64,000 nucleotides of DNA from positions 1 to 64,000 of the forward strand of contig NZ_PYGK01000011.1 of NCBI RefSeq assembly GCF_003014595.1, read 5' to 3'. Numbering within the stretch: the first letter of the stretch is position 1; each line of letters begins with the position of its first letter. Positions 45,733-55,698 of the stretch are shown here, piece after piece. The stretch is from Chitinophaga ginsengisoli. Its GTDB lineage: Bacteria; Bacteroidota; Bacteroidia; Chitinophagales; Chitinophagaceae. The translations under genes and the position numbers were made by a program. The notes under the pieces were generated by a model. It was given only the letters and a program-made list of their open reading frames with translations. It ran no database searches and was not told the DNA's origin.

Positions 45733-47265
45733 TTAGAAGAATCCCAGTTTCTGTTTGCCATAAGATATCAGCATATTCTTCGTCTGACGATAGTGATTCA
45801 GCATCATCTTATGTGTTTCTCTTCCGAAACCGGATTTCTTATACCCTCCGAATGGCGCATGCGCCGGATAAGCATGATAACAGTTCACCCATACCCTGCC
45901 CGCCTGCAGTGCTCTCGGTACCTGGTACAGCTCATGTGCATCCCTGGTCCAGACACCAGCACCCAATCCGTAGAGCGTATCATTAGCGATTTCAATAGCT
46001 TCTTCTGTCGTTTTAAAAGTGGTCACACAAGCTACCGGTCCGAATATCTCTTCCTGGAACACCCTCATTTTATTGTTGCCTTTCAGCAGTGTAGGCTGCA
46101 CATAATATCCATTCTGTAAACCGTCATTCTGATGGTAAGCCTCGCCACCGCATAATACTTCTGCTCCTTCCTGTTTACCGATATCCAGGTAACTCAGGAT
46201 CTTCTGGTACTGGTCTTCGCTGGCCTGGGCGCCCATCATGACAGTAGGATCAAGCGGGTTACCCATCTTGATCGCTTTGGTGCGCTGGATCACGCGGTCC
46301 ATAAAGCGGTCATAGATGTGTTCGTGTACAAGTATACGGCTCGGGCAGGTACATACTTCACCCTGGTTCAGGGCAAACAGTACAGCGCCTTCTATGGCCT
46401 TATCAAAGAATTCATCATCTGCGTCAGCTACGCTTTCAAAGAAGATGTTAGGACTCTTACCACCCAGTTCCATGGTAACAGGGATCAGGTTTTCAGAGGC
46501 GTACTGCATGATCAGTCTGCCGGTAGTGGTTTCTCCTGTAAAGGCCACTTTCTGCACTTTCGGAGAAGAAGCCAGCGGTTTACCCGCTTCCACACCAAAG
46601 CCGGTTACAATATTCAGCACACCTTTAGGTAATACGTGACCGATCAGTTCCATCAGCACCATAATGCTGGTGGGTGTCTGCTCCGCAGGCTTTACCACTA
46701 CGCAGCAACCGGCAGCCAGGGCGGGTGCAATCTTCCAGGTGGCCATAAGCAATGGGAAGTTCCATGGAATGATCTGTCCTACAACGCCGATCGGCTCATG
46801 CAGGTTAATACTTACTGTATTTTCGTCATGTTCACTGATGGTGCCTTCCTCACTGCGGATCACTCCGGCGAAATACCTGAAATGATCTATTACCAGTGGC
46901 AGGTCGGCTGCTTTTGTTTCCCGGATAGGTTTTCCGTTGTCTATCGTCTCAACAACGGCCAGGTAATCCAGGTTATCTTCCACTATCTGTGCGATTTTCA
47001 ACAACAGGTTACTCCGGTAAGATGCAGCTGTTTTGCTCCATGTTTTAAATGCTTCATGGGCCGCATCTATTGCTCTGTCAATATCCGTAGCATTGCCTCT
47101 TGCAGCTTGTGTGAAAACCTTACCATCGATGGGAGAAACGTTATCAAAATATTCACCGCTGGATGGTGGCACCCATTCCCCGTTAATAAAATGCTCATAC
47201 CTGGTCTTAAATTCAGGACGTGCTGCCAGGGTAGACGAAGGGGCAGCAGATGTTGCAACGCTCAT
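45733..47265 (-). CDS. Aldehyde dehydrogenase (ExaC/AcoD type)
   Basis: 510 residues, cytosolic NAD-dependent enzyme oxidising acetaldehyde or similar short aldehydes to acids. Catalytic Cys is C305 in [11 protein letters not shown]; the general base is E266 in [11 protein letters not shown]. Cofactor-binding parts are [20 protein letters not shown] and [10 protein letters not shown]. The C-terminal [14 protein letters not shown] is typical. Close pairing with a DUF779 gene supports the acetaldehyde-type subgroup. It is divergent from an AraC-type regulator 168 bp away, which probably controls it. A perfect 12-bp tandem repeat lies in its upstream region. Confidence 0.96.
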   Translation of the reverse strand: MSVATSAAPSSTLAARPEFKTRYEHFINGEWVPPSSGEYFDNVSPIDGKVFTQAARGNATDIDRAIDAAHEAFKTWSKTAASYRSNLLLKIAQIVEDNLDYLAVVETIDNGKPIRETKAADLPLVIDHFRYFAGVIRSEEGTISEHDENTVSINLHEPIGVVGQIIPWNFPLLMATWKIAPALAAGCCVVVKPAEQTPTSIMVLMELIGHVLPKGVLNIVTGFGVEAGKPLASSPKVQKVAFTGETTTGRLIMQYASENLIPVTMELGGKSPNIFFESVADADDEFFDKAIEGAVLFALNQGEVCTCPSRILVHEHIYDRFMDRVIQRTKAIKMGNPLDPTVMMGAQASEDQYQKILSYLDIGKQEGAEVLCGGEAYHQNDGLQNGYYVQPTLLKGNNKMRVFQEEIFGPVACVTTFKTTEEAIEIANDTLYGLGAGVWTRDAHELYQVPRALQAGRVWVNCYHAYPAHAPFGGYKKSGFGRETHKMMLNHYRQTKNMLISYGKQKLGFF

Positions 47266-47284
47266 AATTTGTGGAATTTTTTAA

Positions 47285-47308
47285 ACGTGAAATAATACGT
47301 GAAATAAT
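47285..47308. repeat. 12-bp tandem repeat upstream of the aldehyde dehydrogenase gene
   Basis: ACGTGAAATAAT occurs twice head to tail, 20 bp upstream of the dehydrogenase ATG. Direct repeats of this kind suit binding of an AraC-type regulator, and one is encoded divergently. Confidence 0.5.
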
Positions 47309-47377
47309 ACCTGCAATTTCCTGAACTGCTAAGAAGACACGGATATTTTCGTATTTATTTATAGCACAATCGTACCT

Positions 47378-47385
47378 TAATTTTG
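47378..47385 (+). promoter_or_regulatory. -7 box of the AraC regulator gene
   Basis: TAATTTTG matches TAnnTTTG, 48 bp before the ATG at 47434. No exact -33 element was seen. Confidence 0.4.
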
Positions 47386-47433
47386 AGATGGTAAGAAAAT
47401 TGGTTAACTTGTTAGTAGTAAACAGATTACTCT

Positions 47434-48360
47434 ATGCAGATAAAAAATTATTTGCAGACGATAGACCTTACTATTCCGCGGCAGCTGCAAACTTTAGTAG
47501 AGAGCAGGCGTGTATTTAACCTCCGTAATTGTGAGCTGAGTATTTTTGAAAGTTATGAGCAGGCCTACGATGTGCCACTCACCTTCAATGACCTCGTTAT
47601 TACCAGCATGACAAGGGGGAAAAAGATCATGCACCTCACCAATAAACCTTCTTTTGATTACCTGCCGGGAGAATCGCTCATCGTACCGCCACAGGAAACC
47701 ATGATCATCGACTTTCCGGAAGCAACACTGGATAATCCTACGCAATGTATTGCGCTGGCGATAGACGACAGCTATATCCGGGAAACGATCAATTATCTGA
47801 ATCATTATTACAACAGTGACCATGAACAGCAAAACTGGCAGCTTTCCTTCCACCAATACCATTTTGAGAACAATCATGAGATCACGGAATTGATCAATAA
47901 ACTAATCCGCATCTGCAGTAGTAATGATAAGTCGAAAAATATCTATGCCGATCTGCAGCTGAAAGAACTGCTGATCCGCCTGCTGCAAAGTCAGCAACTG
48001 GGACAGGCGGAAGAAGGCAGTAATAATGGTGCAGATGGTAACCGGCAGAATTTTGTATTGAATTATATACAGGAGCATCTGACGGAGAAGATTGCCGTAG
48101 ATGCGTTGAGCCGGAAGGCATATCTTAGCAGGAACCTGTTCTTTAAATGGTTCCGCGAGCAGTTTGGTATTACTCCGCTGGAGTATGTGAACAAAGAAAG
48201 AATTAAACTCGCCAAACAACTATTAGCAAAGCCACAAAGCAATATTTACGATGTAAGTAAGCTTTGCGGCTTCACAGATGTCAACTATTTTATCAGGGTA
48301 TTCAGGAAGGTGGAAGGCACCACTCCTAAAGTGTATCAATCTTCCTGCAATTGTAACTAA
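47434..48360 (+). CDS. AraC-family regulator next to the aldehyde dehydrogenase gene
   Basis: 308 residues. The N-terminal sensor region (about 1-180) includes VITSMTRGKKIMHLTNKPSF and YLPGESLIVPPQETMIIDFP, typical of AraC regulators that respond to a small molecule. The C-terminal pair of helix-turn-helix units is at KIAVDALSRKAYLSRNLFFK with FGITPLEYVNKERI, and IYDVSKLCGFTDVNYFIRVF. Divergent from the dehydrogenase gene, so it is the probable activator of that gene in response to an aldehyde or alcohol. Its stop overlaps the stop of the convergent M1 peptidase gene by 4 bp. Confidence 0.93.
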   Translation: MQIKNYLQTIDLTIPRQLQTLVESRRVFNLRNCELSIFESYEQAYDVPLTFNDLVITSMTRGKKIMHLTNKPSFDYLPGESLIVPPQETMIIDFPEATLDNPTQCIALAIDDSYIRETINYLNHYYNSDHEQQNWQLSFHQYHFENNHEITELINKLIRICSSNDKSKNIYADLQLKELLIRLLQSQQLGQAEEGSNNGADGNRQNFVLNYIQEHLTEKIAVDALSRKAYLSRNLFFKWFREQFGITPLEYVNKERIKLAKQLLAKPQSNIYDVSKLCGFTDVNYFIRVFRKVEGTTPKVYQSSCNCN

Positions 48361-50237
48361 TTTGCTCTCCACTCATTATCATCCGGTGTGTAGTCTGTAT
48401 ACAACACACCATCCAGCGTCACGGCAACTACCTTTCTGGTAACTGGCACCGTTACAGTTACCTGTTTATTGCCACTTTTCCAGAGAGCCGGCGTCTGGTG
48501 CACGGTTTTAGTAGTGGCGTCATCATAAGTGATCACTATATCAAAAGGAATAGCAAAGCCGCCGGCATTGATAACAGATAGTTCCGCATTGTTGCCTTTT
48601 GTCTTTACACCCGCCAGTTGCAGGTCGATATAATTGTTGCTGAAGAACCAGTTATTCCAGAACCAGTTCAGGTTCTGTCCGGAGTAATTATTAAAAGCAT
48701 TGAAGAAATCCCAGGGAATCGGATGTTTGCCATTCCAGTCATGCATATAACCATGCAGGCTTTTGCGGAACAGCACATCGCCCAGCAGGTCTTTCAGCGC
48801 CAGATAGGCTAAGGAAGGCTTTCCATAGGAATTGTTGCCATATCCCCTGCCACTTACCTGGTGAGATTGAGAAATGATCGGCTGATCTTCTTCTCCGGAT
48901 GGATCTTTGATATAGGAATCAACCCGGAATATCTTATAGAACTTATCGGCTGCTGCCTTACCTTTCTCAGCTACACCAATCAGGTATTCAAAAGTAGTGG
49001 CCCATCCTTCATCCATAAAGGCATAGCGACTTTCATTGATGCCCATATAAAAAGGGAAATAGGTGTGTGCGATCTCATGGTCCTGCACCAGTTGTGCAAA
49101 GCCAAGCTGATCGCCTACGGTTGCGTCATTGACCATCATCGGGTATTCCATATCCGCAAATCCCTGGAAGGCGGTCATAGTCGGAAAAGGATATGCCACG
49201 CCCGGCCAGTTACGGGAGAACCAGTCCAATGCATAGCGGGAAAAATCCACAGAATGGTGAAAGTCCGCAGCAGCGTCATCATAAGCGGCCTGCACACTGG
49301 TACGACGACCAGCGGCACTGTCTACTACCACACTGGCGGCATCCCATACATAATGATTACTCATCCCAAAGGTCACATCTGCTATATGGGAAGCGCTGAA
49401 TTTCCAGGTATTCCAGTCCTTCTGCGCGGTTACTTTACCGGCAGCCATTTCTTCCTTGCTGGCAATATTGATCAGACGGTCTGAAGTATAGGATTCCTTC
49501 AGGCGCTGCGCGATGGCAGGTTGCAATACTTCTGCTCCGTTCTGCAATACACCGGTGCCCCATACCACATAATTCTTTGGTGCGGTGACCGCCACATTAT
49601 AGTCATTGAAATCACTGTAGAACTCCACCCTGTCCATGTGTTCGATCTGATCCCAGCCGTTGTAGTCGTCGTACACGGAAATGCGGGGATAAGCATATGC
49701 CAGGAAGAAAGTCGTACTATCGATCTTTCCTTCTCTGCCGCTCTGTTTGGATAAGGTATAGTGCCAGCTGATGTTCAGGTCGAGACTGTCTTTAGATAGC
49801 AGTGGCTGGGCCAATTTAACCGTACCTACTGTTGCTACGTCATTGTCAAAGGGAACATTGACACCGTCAATGATCAGCGTGTCTATCGTTACACCGTCTT
49901 CTGTCAGGAAGTCCTTACTGACATATCCGGAACGCGGTGCATTCACCTTATGCAGGTTACAGATCAGGCGGATAACGAGTTCCGGCAGGCTATCAGGGCT
50001 ATTGTTAATATAACGGATCTGTTCCCGGCCATATACCAGTCCTGACGGTGCATTTACCTTCAGCTGGATATCATAATGGCCTTTATTTTGCCAGTAACGG
50101 GCGCCGGGAAGGCCATTCTTTGCCCTTGTCTGATTGGCATATGCCTTTTTAATGTTCCGGGGCATGTAGAGCTCCTGGGCAGACGCAATGCCCGCGTACC
50201 CGAGCATGAGCGTCAGTACGATTACAATCCTGATCAT
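48357..50237 (-). CDS. Secreted M1-family metallopeptidase
   Basis: 626 residues from the ATG at 50237, which gives a clean signal peptide (ending GIASAQ) and follows a promoter box by about 24 bp; a longer frame begins at 50381 but has no signal. The zinc site is complete: H387-E388-x-x-H391 in DHEIAHTYFPF and, 18 residues on, E410 in DEGWATTFEYL. The usual exopeptidase GAMEN is replaced by ADMEYP. The C-terminal 100 residues form a beta domain (TVTVPVTRKVVAVTLDG). Role: periplasmic or surface peptide degradation. No operon partner. Confidence 0.93.
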   Translation of the reverse strand: MIRIVIVLTLMLGYAGIASAQELYMPRNIKKAYANQTRAKNGLPGARYWQNKGHYDIQLKVNAPSGLVYGREQIRYINNSPDSLPELVIRLICNLHKVNAPRSGYVSKDFLTEDGVTIDTLIIDGVNVPFDNDVATVGTVKLAQPLLSKDSLDLNISWHYTLSKQSGREGKIDSTTFFLAYAYPRISVYDDYNGWDQIEHMDRVEFYSDFNDYNVAVTAPKNYVVWGTGVLQNGAEVLQPAIAQRLKESYTSDRLINIASKEEMAAGKVTAQKDWNTWKFSASHIADVTFGMSNHYVWDAASVVVDSAAGRRTSVQAAYDDAAADFHHSVDFSRYALDWFSRNWPGVAYPFPTMTAFQGFADMEYPMMVNDATVGDQLGFAQLVQDHEIAHTYFPFYMGINESRYAFMDEGWATTFEYLIGVAEKGKAAADKFYKIFRVDSYIKDPSGEEDQPIISQSHQVSGRGYGNNSYGKPSLAYLALKDLLGDVLFRKSLHGYMHDWNGKHPIPWDFFNAFNNYSGQNLNWFWNNWFFSNNYIDLQLAGVKTKGNNAELSVINAGGFAIPFDIVITYDDATTKTVHQTPALWKSGNKQVTVTVPVTRKVVAVTLDGVLYTDYTPDDNEWRAN

Positions 50238-50260
50238 ACAGTAGTGTTTAGAGATATCGG

Positions 50261-50268
50261 CAAATATA
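50261..50268 (-). promoter_or_regulatory. -7 box of the M1 peptidase gene
   Basis: On the minus strand TATATTTG, an exact TAnnTTTG match, 23 bp before the ATG at 50237. It decides in favour of that start over the one at 50381, which would lie upstream of the promoter. Confidence 0.5.
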
Positions 50269-50334
50269 CAGCCGCCAGATAGTAATATGAAAGTAGGCAT
50301 AATGATTGTGCCTGTTTCTATAAAGAAATTATAT

Positions 50335-50583
50335 ATGATTACATTCACCATTGACCACAATAACGAACAGATCACGATCATACAATCGAGCCAATGTCAC
50401 TTCAGAGTGGAAAGACCGGGAGGAAAAATACTATTACTCCTGAAACAGGATAATGAAGGTGCAGATCATTGGTTTGAGGATGGTACAGACAACGAAACAC
50501 CTGAAGCTAAAGCTATCGGCCTGGCTATCGACAACTACATGGCAAAGTATGATTCGCTGCCAATGCCTGATCCCTATCATTGA
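50335..50583 (+). CDS. Small hypothetical protein
   Basis: 82 residues from the ATG at 50335 (an in-frame ATG at 50287 adds 16 unconvincing residues). Acidic, soluble, with a beta-rich start (MITFTIDHNNEQITII, FRVERPGGKILLLL) and a helical Asp/Glu-rich end. No family recognised. It is divergent from the M1 peptidase gene and is followed, after about 150 bp, by an intrinsic terminator. Confidence 0.55.
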   Translation: MITFTIDHNNEQITIIQSSQCHFRVERPGGKILLLLKQDNEGADHWFEDGTDNETPEAKAIGLAIDNYMAKYDSLPMPDPYH

Positions 50584-50737
50584 TGCAGGCGTCATATAAA
50601 ATGGGATCACATGGACTGTTTAACAACTGTCTTCCAGCCGTTGGCGATGAACGGTAAGGGGCTGTTTACAACTATTTAAAATAATAATTCCGGCCTGTCC
50701 AATTATTTCCGGCTACATAACGTTTAATATCGTTAGG

Positions 50738-50771
50738 CGATGCACTTTGTTATAAGGCGCATCGTTTTTTT
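50738..50771 (+). terminator. Intrinsic terminator
   Basis: A short stem CGATGC (50738-50743) with GCATCG (50759-50764) followed at once by seven T. It would end the transcript of the small gene at 50335-50583 and touches the end of the convergent gene. Confidence 0.65.
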
Positions 50772-51270
50772 ATTTATGGAAGGGATATGTTGCCAGTGCC
50801 TTCCATGGGCCGTGCAGGTAGCGCCATGTTTGCAGACCAATAGCCATGATCTCAAAAGGTACAAAATCGTGTAACAATGCCTGGTGTACATATTGTGCCT
50901 TAAATGCAGTGACTTTGTTCTGTACTGTTATATGCGGGCGTAGTGGTTGCCTGTCTTGTTTTATCAGCCAGGGATCGAAAGCCTTTTGCAATTGCTGATG
51001 CAGTATCTGCAATTCATCTGATACAAGTCTATACGCAACACCCTTTCCGAAATTGATAATACCTTCCACCGTTAACCTGATCGGGCCTCTTTGTACGACC
51101 TCCTGTAAAGTGGCCGCGATAGCGGGTTCCAACAGTGGCAGATGATAGAACAAGGTAATATGTGCATCCAGGTAATTGGCATGCGCAGGAAAATAAAGTT
51201 CCCGCAAAGCATTGAAATGTGTCTGATACGCTTCCTCCATCTGCAATGTAACGATCTGGATACTACTCAT
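50770..51270 (-). CDS. 2'-5' RNA ligase / 2H phosphoesterase family protein
   Basis: 166 residues, soluble. The two HxT catalytic motifs of the 2H superfamily are intact: H37 in DAHITLFYHL and H113 in RPHITVQNKV. Members hydrolyse or ligate 2',5'- or cyclic phosphodiester bonds in RNA or nucleotides; the natural substrate here is unknown. Single gene, divergent from the sensor kinase gene over 212 bp. Confidence 0.88.
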   Translation of the reverse strand: MSSIQIVTLQMEEAYQTHFNALRELYFPAHANYLDAHITLFYHLPLLEPAIAATLQEVVQRGPIRLTVEGIINFGKGVAYRLVSDELQILHQQLQKAFDPWLIKQDRQPLRPHITVQNKVTAFKAQYVHQALLHDFVPFEIMAIGLQTWRYLHGPWKALATYPFHK

Positions 51271-51439
51271 GGTTTGTATAAAAAACTACTCAATATTAAA
51301 CAGTTCTGTGTAACAGAAAAACCTTGAAATTCGTTCAGGATAACAGTTACAGCAATACGATGTTATAACACGGATAAAAAATTAACGTTATTTTTCTAAA
51401 AAATGAATAAATCCTTACAATTTAATATTATTAAACGTG

Positions 51440-51447
51440 TAAATTTG
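51440..51447 (+). promoter_or_regulatory. -7 box of the sensor kinase operon
   Basis: TAAATTTG matches TAnnTTTG, 35 bp before the ATG at 51483. No clear -33 element. Confidence 0.5.
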
Positions 51448-51482
51448 GTTTTCAACAAAATCAGCAGAGGAAGAAACCTATC

Positions 51483-54400
51483 ATGAGAAAAACTTACCTT
51501 TTATTGGTAACGATAATCATGTTAACCCAAACCATTATAGCACAACAACAGACACCTTATTTCAATACATTAAGGACTGAGAACGGGCTTTCCCACAACA
51601 AGGTCAACTGTATTTTACAGGACACGCGTGGATTTTTATGGTTTGGGACAGAGGATGGTCTCAATCGTTATGACGGTAAGTATTTTACCGTCTTCAGAAG
51701 AATACCTGGTGATGCTACCTGCATATCCGGCAATATTATCAGCGATCTTCTGGAAGATGAAAATGGTATTATCTGGATTGCTACTGAAGATGGAGGATTA
51801 AGCGCTTATGATTATCGTTTGCCGCCCTCAAAACAGTTCAGGCAATACCGGTACACAGCAGGCAATGAAACCGGTATTCCGGAAAACCATATCAATGTCA
51901 TAGTGGATGATCACAACGGCTATCTCTGGGTAGGAACTGGTAATTATCGCACCAGGAGATTCAACAAGAAGACGGGCGCCTTTTCACATCCGGTGAAAAC
52001 AGGTACCACTTCTATTCTGGCGCTAAGTATGGACACCCAGGACTCGTTATGGGTGGGCAGAAGCGGTGGTGGTATACTGAAAGTAAACACCCGCACCCTG
52101 GGCTTTACCGGCGACAAGAGATATGATGATCTCTACGCAAGACTTCCGCATGTTTCCGTCACCTCCCTGTTCCTTGATGCCAACAAGGACATGTGGTATG
52201 GTGCGTGGGACAAAACGCTCTATCATTACAACCATATTACAAAAACAGAGGAAGCATTCCGGCATATACCGGGAAAGAACTCGTTTCCGGATGATGAGAT
52301 CAAAGACTTCGCAGAAGACAATGATCATCGTTTATGGATGGCAGGGAAAGATTCGGGCCTGATCATGTATGACCCCAATCGTCATCATTTCTGTCATTAT
52401 AAACATCAGCCTTATTTAGATGGCGCGATAGTGGATAACCATGTTAATGCCGTCTATATTGATAAAACAGGTATCATATGGGTAGGTACCAACAACGGTA
52501 TCAGTTATCACAACCCATTGTATTACCCTTTTAAACAGACTTTCCTGCCACAAACGGGAAAGGATATATACATTTTTGATTTCTATAAGGACCCGGCCGG
52601 CCGCTTATGGATGGGTACCAACGATGGTATTTATATCCAGACGCCCGGGAAAGCGTCCTTCGATCACCGCAGGCTCACCTATAAAGGACAGCAGCTGGCG
52701 GTCACCAAGTTCTTTGCAGACAGTGACGGTACCCTTTATATCGGTACCGACTATACCCTCTTTATATATGATACACTGAAGGGAACGCTCACCACCCTTC
52801 CCAATACAGAAAACGATCCGGTAATGAAGAAACTCATTGCATCCAGGATCGTATCTATTGTGAAGGATACCATGGCCATGGGTACACGCCCGGTACTGAT
52901 CGTATCACCATATGGACACTACCTCAGTTATTATGACTTTAAAGAGAAGATCTGGGTGACCCGCAGCGATTCCGCGAGGGCGATACTAAAGCGCTACAAC
53001 CTGAAGGATAATCTTGTAAGAAAGATATCCAAGAGCGCAAGCGGTAACATCTGGCTGGCCACTGCCAGGCATGGCCTGGGTGACTGGCCCCAGAAAGAAG
53101 GCTTACAGGTGAAATACCTGAAAGATATCAGCAGTGATGATGTCTTTGATATCCTCGAAGGAAAGCAGGGCAACGTATGGATCAGTACCTATGGCGGCGG
53201 ACTGAATTACCTGAATCCACGTACAAAGAAAGTACAGCACATTGCCGAGTCCAGCAACCTGACGGAGGGTATGCAGACAGACGAGCATGGCAATGTGTGG
53301 ATGATATGTAATGGTCACATACACAAGTATGATCCTGCTGGCAGGATCTACAGCTGTTATGACCTGCCTCCGCTGCAAAAAGACGGTGGCGTGAGTGGCT
53401 ATATGTATAAGGACAGAGACGGTATTATGTATGTGGGCGGCACTAACTACTACCTGTCATTCCATCCGCATGACATCGCCAGGATCAACAACGAACCACC
53501 GGTATACCTGACAGACTTTAAGATCTTCAATGACTCACACAGCGATCTGCTGCAAGAGCAGGCCATTCAGCTGGACTACACCAAGAACTATTTCTCGATT
53601 GAGTTCTCTGCACCTGAATTCAGCGGAGACAATCTACAGTACTCCTACATGCTCAGCGGCGTGGACAAGGTATGGAACAATGTAGGCAAACGTAACTTTG
53701 TCTCCTATTCCAATCTGAAGGGCGGAGACTATACGTTCATGGTAAAGGCCAGTAACTGGAGAGGTGCATTTGGTAAAAAGGTGACCGTCCTGCACATTAC
53801 CATTATTCCGCCTTTCTGGACAAAATGGTGGTTCTACCTGTTGTGTACGTTGGCACTTGCCGCTACCATTTACCTGATCTACCGTTACCGTATCAATGAG
53901 TTGCTGAAACGGCAGGAGATCAGGAACCGTATTGCGCAGGACCTCCATGACAGTGTAGGGTCAACATTGAGTGGTATTTCCGTTTACAGTGAAGTTGCGA
54001 GAATTTACAGTGAACAGCAAAAAAGTGAACAATTGAAAGAATTGTTAACCACCATTGGTACAACCGCCAATGAAATGATCTCCGAGATGTCTGATATTGT
54101 ATGGGCGATCAATCCGAAAAATGATCACGTAAGTAGTATTGTGAAGCGGATGGAGTCTTATGCGAAACCCTTGTGTACCGCTAAAAAGATCCATTTTATA
54201 TTCGACTGCGACCAGAAGATTGAGACATTAAACCTTGCCATGCATCAGCGGAAGAACTTCTATCTCATTTTCAAGGAAGCAGTGAACAATGCGTTAAAAC
54301 ATGCAGCATGCAGTATTATCAGAGTGAACATCAGCTACCGCCGGAATATCCTGGAACTGAACATCCAGGACGACGGTATAGGATTTGATCATCAGGCAGT

Positions 54401-54542
54401 ACAGGATCCTTCCGTCAGGACCCTGTCTGGCAATGGACTCAGCAACATCAGGCACAGGGCCAGCGAAATGAAGGCCGACCTGGGGATAGAGAGTAAACCA
54501 CATCAAGGGACATATTTAAAACTAAGCTTTCCCGTTGCCTAA
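51483..54542 (+). CDS. Sensor histidine kinase with Reg_prop propeller and Y_Y_Y domain
   Basis: 1019 residues. A signal peptide (about 1-20) is followed by a periplasmic two-propeller sensor built of Reg_prop repeats (GLSHNKVNCILQDTRGFLWF, GTEDGLNRYDG, GIIWVGTNNGISYHN). A Y_Y_Y domain follows (about 670-770, FSIEFSAPEF, YSYMLSGVDKVW, FMVKASNWRG). One membrane helix (WWFYLLCTLALAATIYLIY) precedes the HisKA_3 phospho-acceptor H822 in IAQDLHDSVGSTL. The HATPase domain has EAVNNALKHA, DDGIGFD and GNGLSNI. It lacks a fused receiver domain and DNA-binding domain, so it is not a complete hybrid system. It signals to the response regulator encoded 24 bp downstream. Ligand unknown, often a carbohydrate in this family. 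Confidence 0.95.
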   Translation: MRKTYLLLVTIIMLTQTIIAQQQTPYFNTLRTENGLSHNKVNCILQDTRGFLWFGTEDGLNRYDGKYFTVFRRIPGDATCISGNIISDLLEDENGIIWIATEDGGLSAYDYRLPPSKQFRQYRYTAGNETGIPENHINVIVDDHNGYLWVGTGNYRTRRFNKKTGAFSHPVKTGTTSILALSMDTQDSLWVGRSGGGILKVNTRTLGFTGDKRYDDLYARLPHVSVTSLFLDANKDMWYGAWDKTLYHYNHITKTEEAFRHIPGKNSFPDDEIKDFAEDNDHRLWMAGKDSGLIMYDPNRHHFCHYKHQPYLDGAIVDNHVNAVYIDKTGIIWVGTNNGISYHNPLYYPFKQTFLPQTGKDIYIFDFYKDPAGRLWMGTNDGIYIQTPGKASFDHRRLTYKGQQLAVTKFFADSDGTLYIGTDYTLFIYDTLKGTLTTLPNTENDPVMKKLIASRIVSIVKDTMAMGTRPVLIVSPYGHYLSYYDFKEKIWVTRSDSARAILKRYNLKDNLVRKISKSASGNIWLATARHGLGDWPQKEGLQVKYLKDISSDDVFDILEGKQGNVWISTYGGGLNYLNPRTKKVQHIAESSNLTEGMQTDEHGNVWMICNGHIHKYDPAGRIYSCYDLPPLQKDGGVSGYMYKDRDGIMYVGGTNYYLSFHPHDIARINNEPPVYLTDFKIFNDSHSDLLQEQAIQLDYTKNYFSIEFSAPEFSGDNLQYSYMLSGVDKVWNNVGKRNFVSYSNLKGGDYTFMVKASNWRGAFGKKVTVLHITIIPPFWTKWWFYLLCTLALAATIYLIYRYRINELLKRQEIRNRIAQDLHDSVGSTLSGISVYSEVARIYSEQQKSEQLKELLTTIGTTANEMISEMSDIVWAINPKNDHVSSIVKRMESYAKPLCTAKKIHFIFDCDQKIETLNLAMHQRKNFYLIFKEAVNNALKHAACSIIRVNISYRRNILELNIQDDGIGFDHQAVQDPSVRTLSGNGLSNIRHRASEMKADLGIESKPHQGTYLKLSFPVA

Positions 54543-54566
54543 CCAGCAACAAAAAAACGACAAACC

Positions 54567-55214
54567 ATGAGTATACGCGTTGCCATCTTTGACGACAACA
54601 AAAACATCCGTAACAGCATCACGTTATTGCTAAACACGGCCCCCTCAATTGAAGTAGTGGGCGTATTCAGTGACGCCCGTAACTGTGTGAACGATGTATT
54701 GAATTGTAACCCGGACATTGTGTTAATGGACATTGAAATGCCCGAAATGAGCGGTATTGAAGCGATCAAACTGCTCTCCAAGGAAGTACCACATGTACAG
54801 ATCCTCATTCAGACGGTGTTTGAGGACGATGACAGGGTCTTTGATTCCATTTGTGCCGGCGCATCCGGTTACATTCTGAAGAATCATCTGAACACACGAC
54901 TGCTGGACGCTATCCAGGAACTGCAGACAGGCGGCTCGCCTATGAGTCCGTCGATAGCGCGCAGAGTATTGAACCTGCTGCAGAAAAGCGTCGTACAGAA
55001 GCCGGAGCCGAACAATGACAGCTACAATCTGACAGCCAGGGAAAAAGAGGTATTGACCTGTATCGTCAACGGACTGAGTTACAAAATGATTGCCAGTGAA
55101 CTTAACATCAGCTACGAAACAGTACGTAGTCATGTGAAAAAAATTTATGAAAAGCTGCATGTAGCTTCGCTTACAGAGGCCGTTGCGCTTGCAATCAATC
55201 AACGTATTGTATGA
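54567..55214 (+). CDS. LuxR-type response regulator paired with the sensor kinase
   Basis: 215 residues. Receiver domain with D9/D10, phospho-acceptor D55 in IVLMDIEMPEMSG and the conserved Lys in SGYILKNHL. The DNA-binding helix-turn-helix lies at about 148-212 (LTAREKEVLTCIVNGLSYKM, then IASELNISYETVRSHVKKIY). It is the cognate partner of the upstream HisKA_3 kinase, from a 24-bp gap on the same strand. Targets are unknown. It resembles the orphan regulator at 10066 in layout but is not a close copy. Confidence 0.95.
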   Translation: MSIRVAIFDDNKNIRNSITLLLNTAPSIEVVGVFSDARNCVNDVLNCNPDIVLMDIEMPEMSGIEAIKLLSKEVPHVQILIQTVFEDDDRVFDSICAGASGYILKNHLNTRLLDAIQELQTGGSPMSPSIARRVLNLLQKSVVQKPEPNNDSYNLTAREKEVLTCIVNGLSYKMIASELNISYETVRSHVKKIYEKLHVASLTEAVALAINQRIV

Positions 55215-55414
55215 TACCGCTTTACCAGCTCCCCACTCTGAGTTATCGGTCTCCCCGATTTAGGTGATTTTCTAACATGTGAAGATGGTCTACATTTGCT
55301 ATAGAAAAGGCGATGAGGCCTGTTCAAAGAAAAAAAGAACTTAACACTTAAAATTACATCCTGCTAGAGATAAACTAAATTCAAATGATCTGTTTACGTT
55401 AATTTATCTGGTGT

Positions 55415-55442
55415 AGCCCTGTTCTCAGGGCTCTTTTTTTTT
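55415..55442 (+). terminator. Intrinsic terminator of the kinase/regulator operon
   Basis: AGCCCTG-TTCT-CAGGGCT followed by C and a run of nine T. It is about 200 bp after the regulator stop; the stretch between holds nothing recognisable. Confidence 0.88.
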
Positions 55443-55476
55443 GTGTATGGTTTCGGCGTTGAAACCGTTTCGTTTA

Positions 55477-55698
55477 CCCGGGGTTGAAACCCATTCCGTT
55501 TTCCCGGGATTGAAAACCCCGCGTTCAATTCCGTTTCCCGGGGTTGAAAACCCCGCATTCAATTTCGTTTCCCGGGGTTGAAAACCCGCATTCAATTTCG
55601 TTTCCCCGGGGTTGAAAACCCCGCATTCAATTTCGTTTCCCCGGGGTTGAAAACCCCGCATTCAATTTCGTTTCCCCGGGGTTGAAAACCCCGCGCTA
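55477..55698 (-). repeat. 35-bp tandem array derived from the dispersed hairpin element
   Basis: About seven units of CCCCGGGGTTGAAAACCCCG plus a 15-bp AT-rich spacer (CATTCAATTTCGTTT). Units nearest 55600-55698 are almost identical; those nearest 55477 are shortened and diverged. Each unit is itself a short hairpin. The last unit is the second hairpin of the element at 55674-55742, so the array looks like local expansion of that hairpin. Confidence 0.88.

Noticed and set aside
50238-50381. Upstream extension of the M1 peptidase
   Set aside because: The internal ATG at 50237 opens a clean signal peptide and follows a -7 promoter box, which would otherwise lie inside the gene.
10066-55214. 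Close duplication of the two LuxR-type response regulators
   Set aside because: Both have the same domain layout, but the sequences differ throughout; they are ordinary members of one large family.
55425-55661. 78-residue minus-strand reading frame with repeated NPGETKLNAGF
   Set aside because: It is just a translation of the 35-bp tandem hairpin array.
55477-55698. Possible CRISPR array
   Set aside because: Units are contiguous 35-bp repeats without unique spacers, and no cas genes are present.
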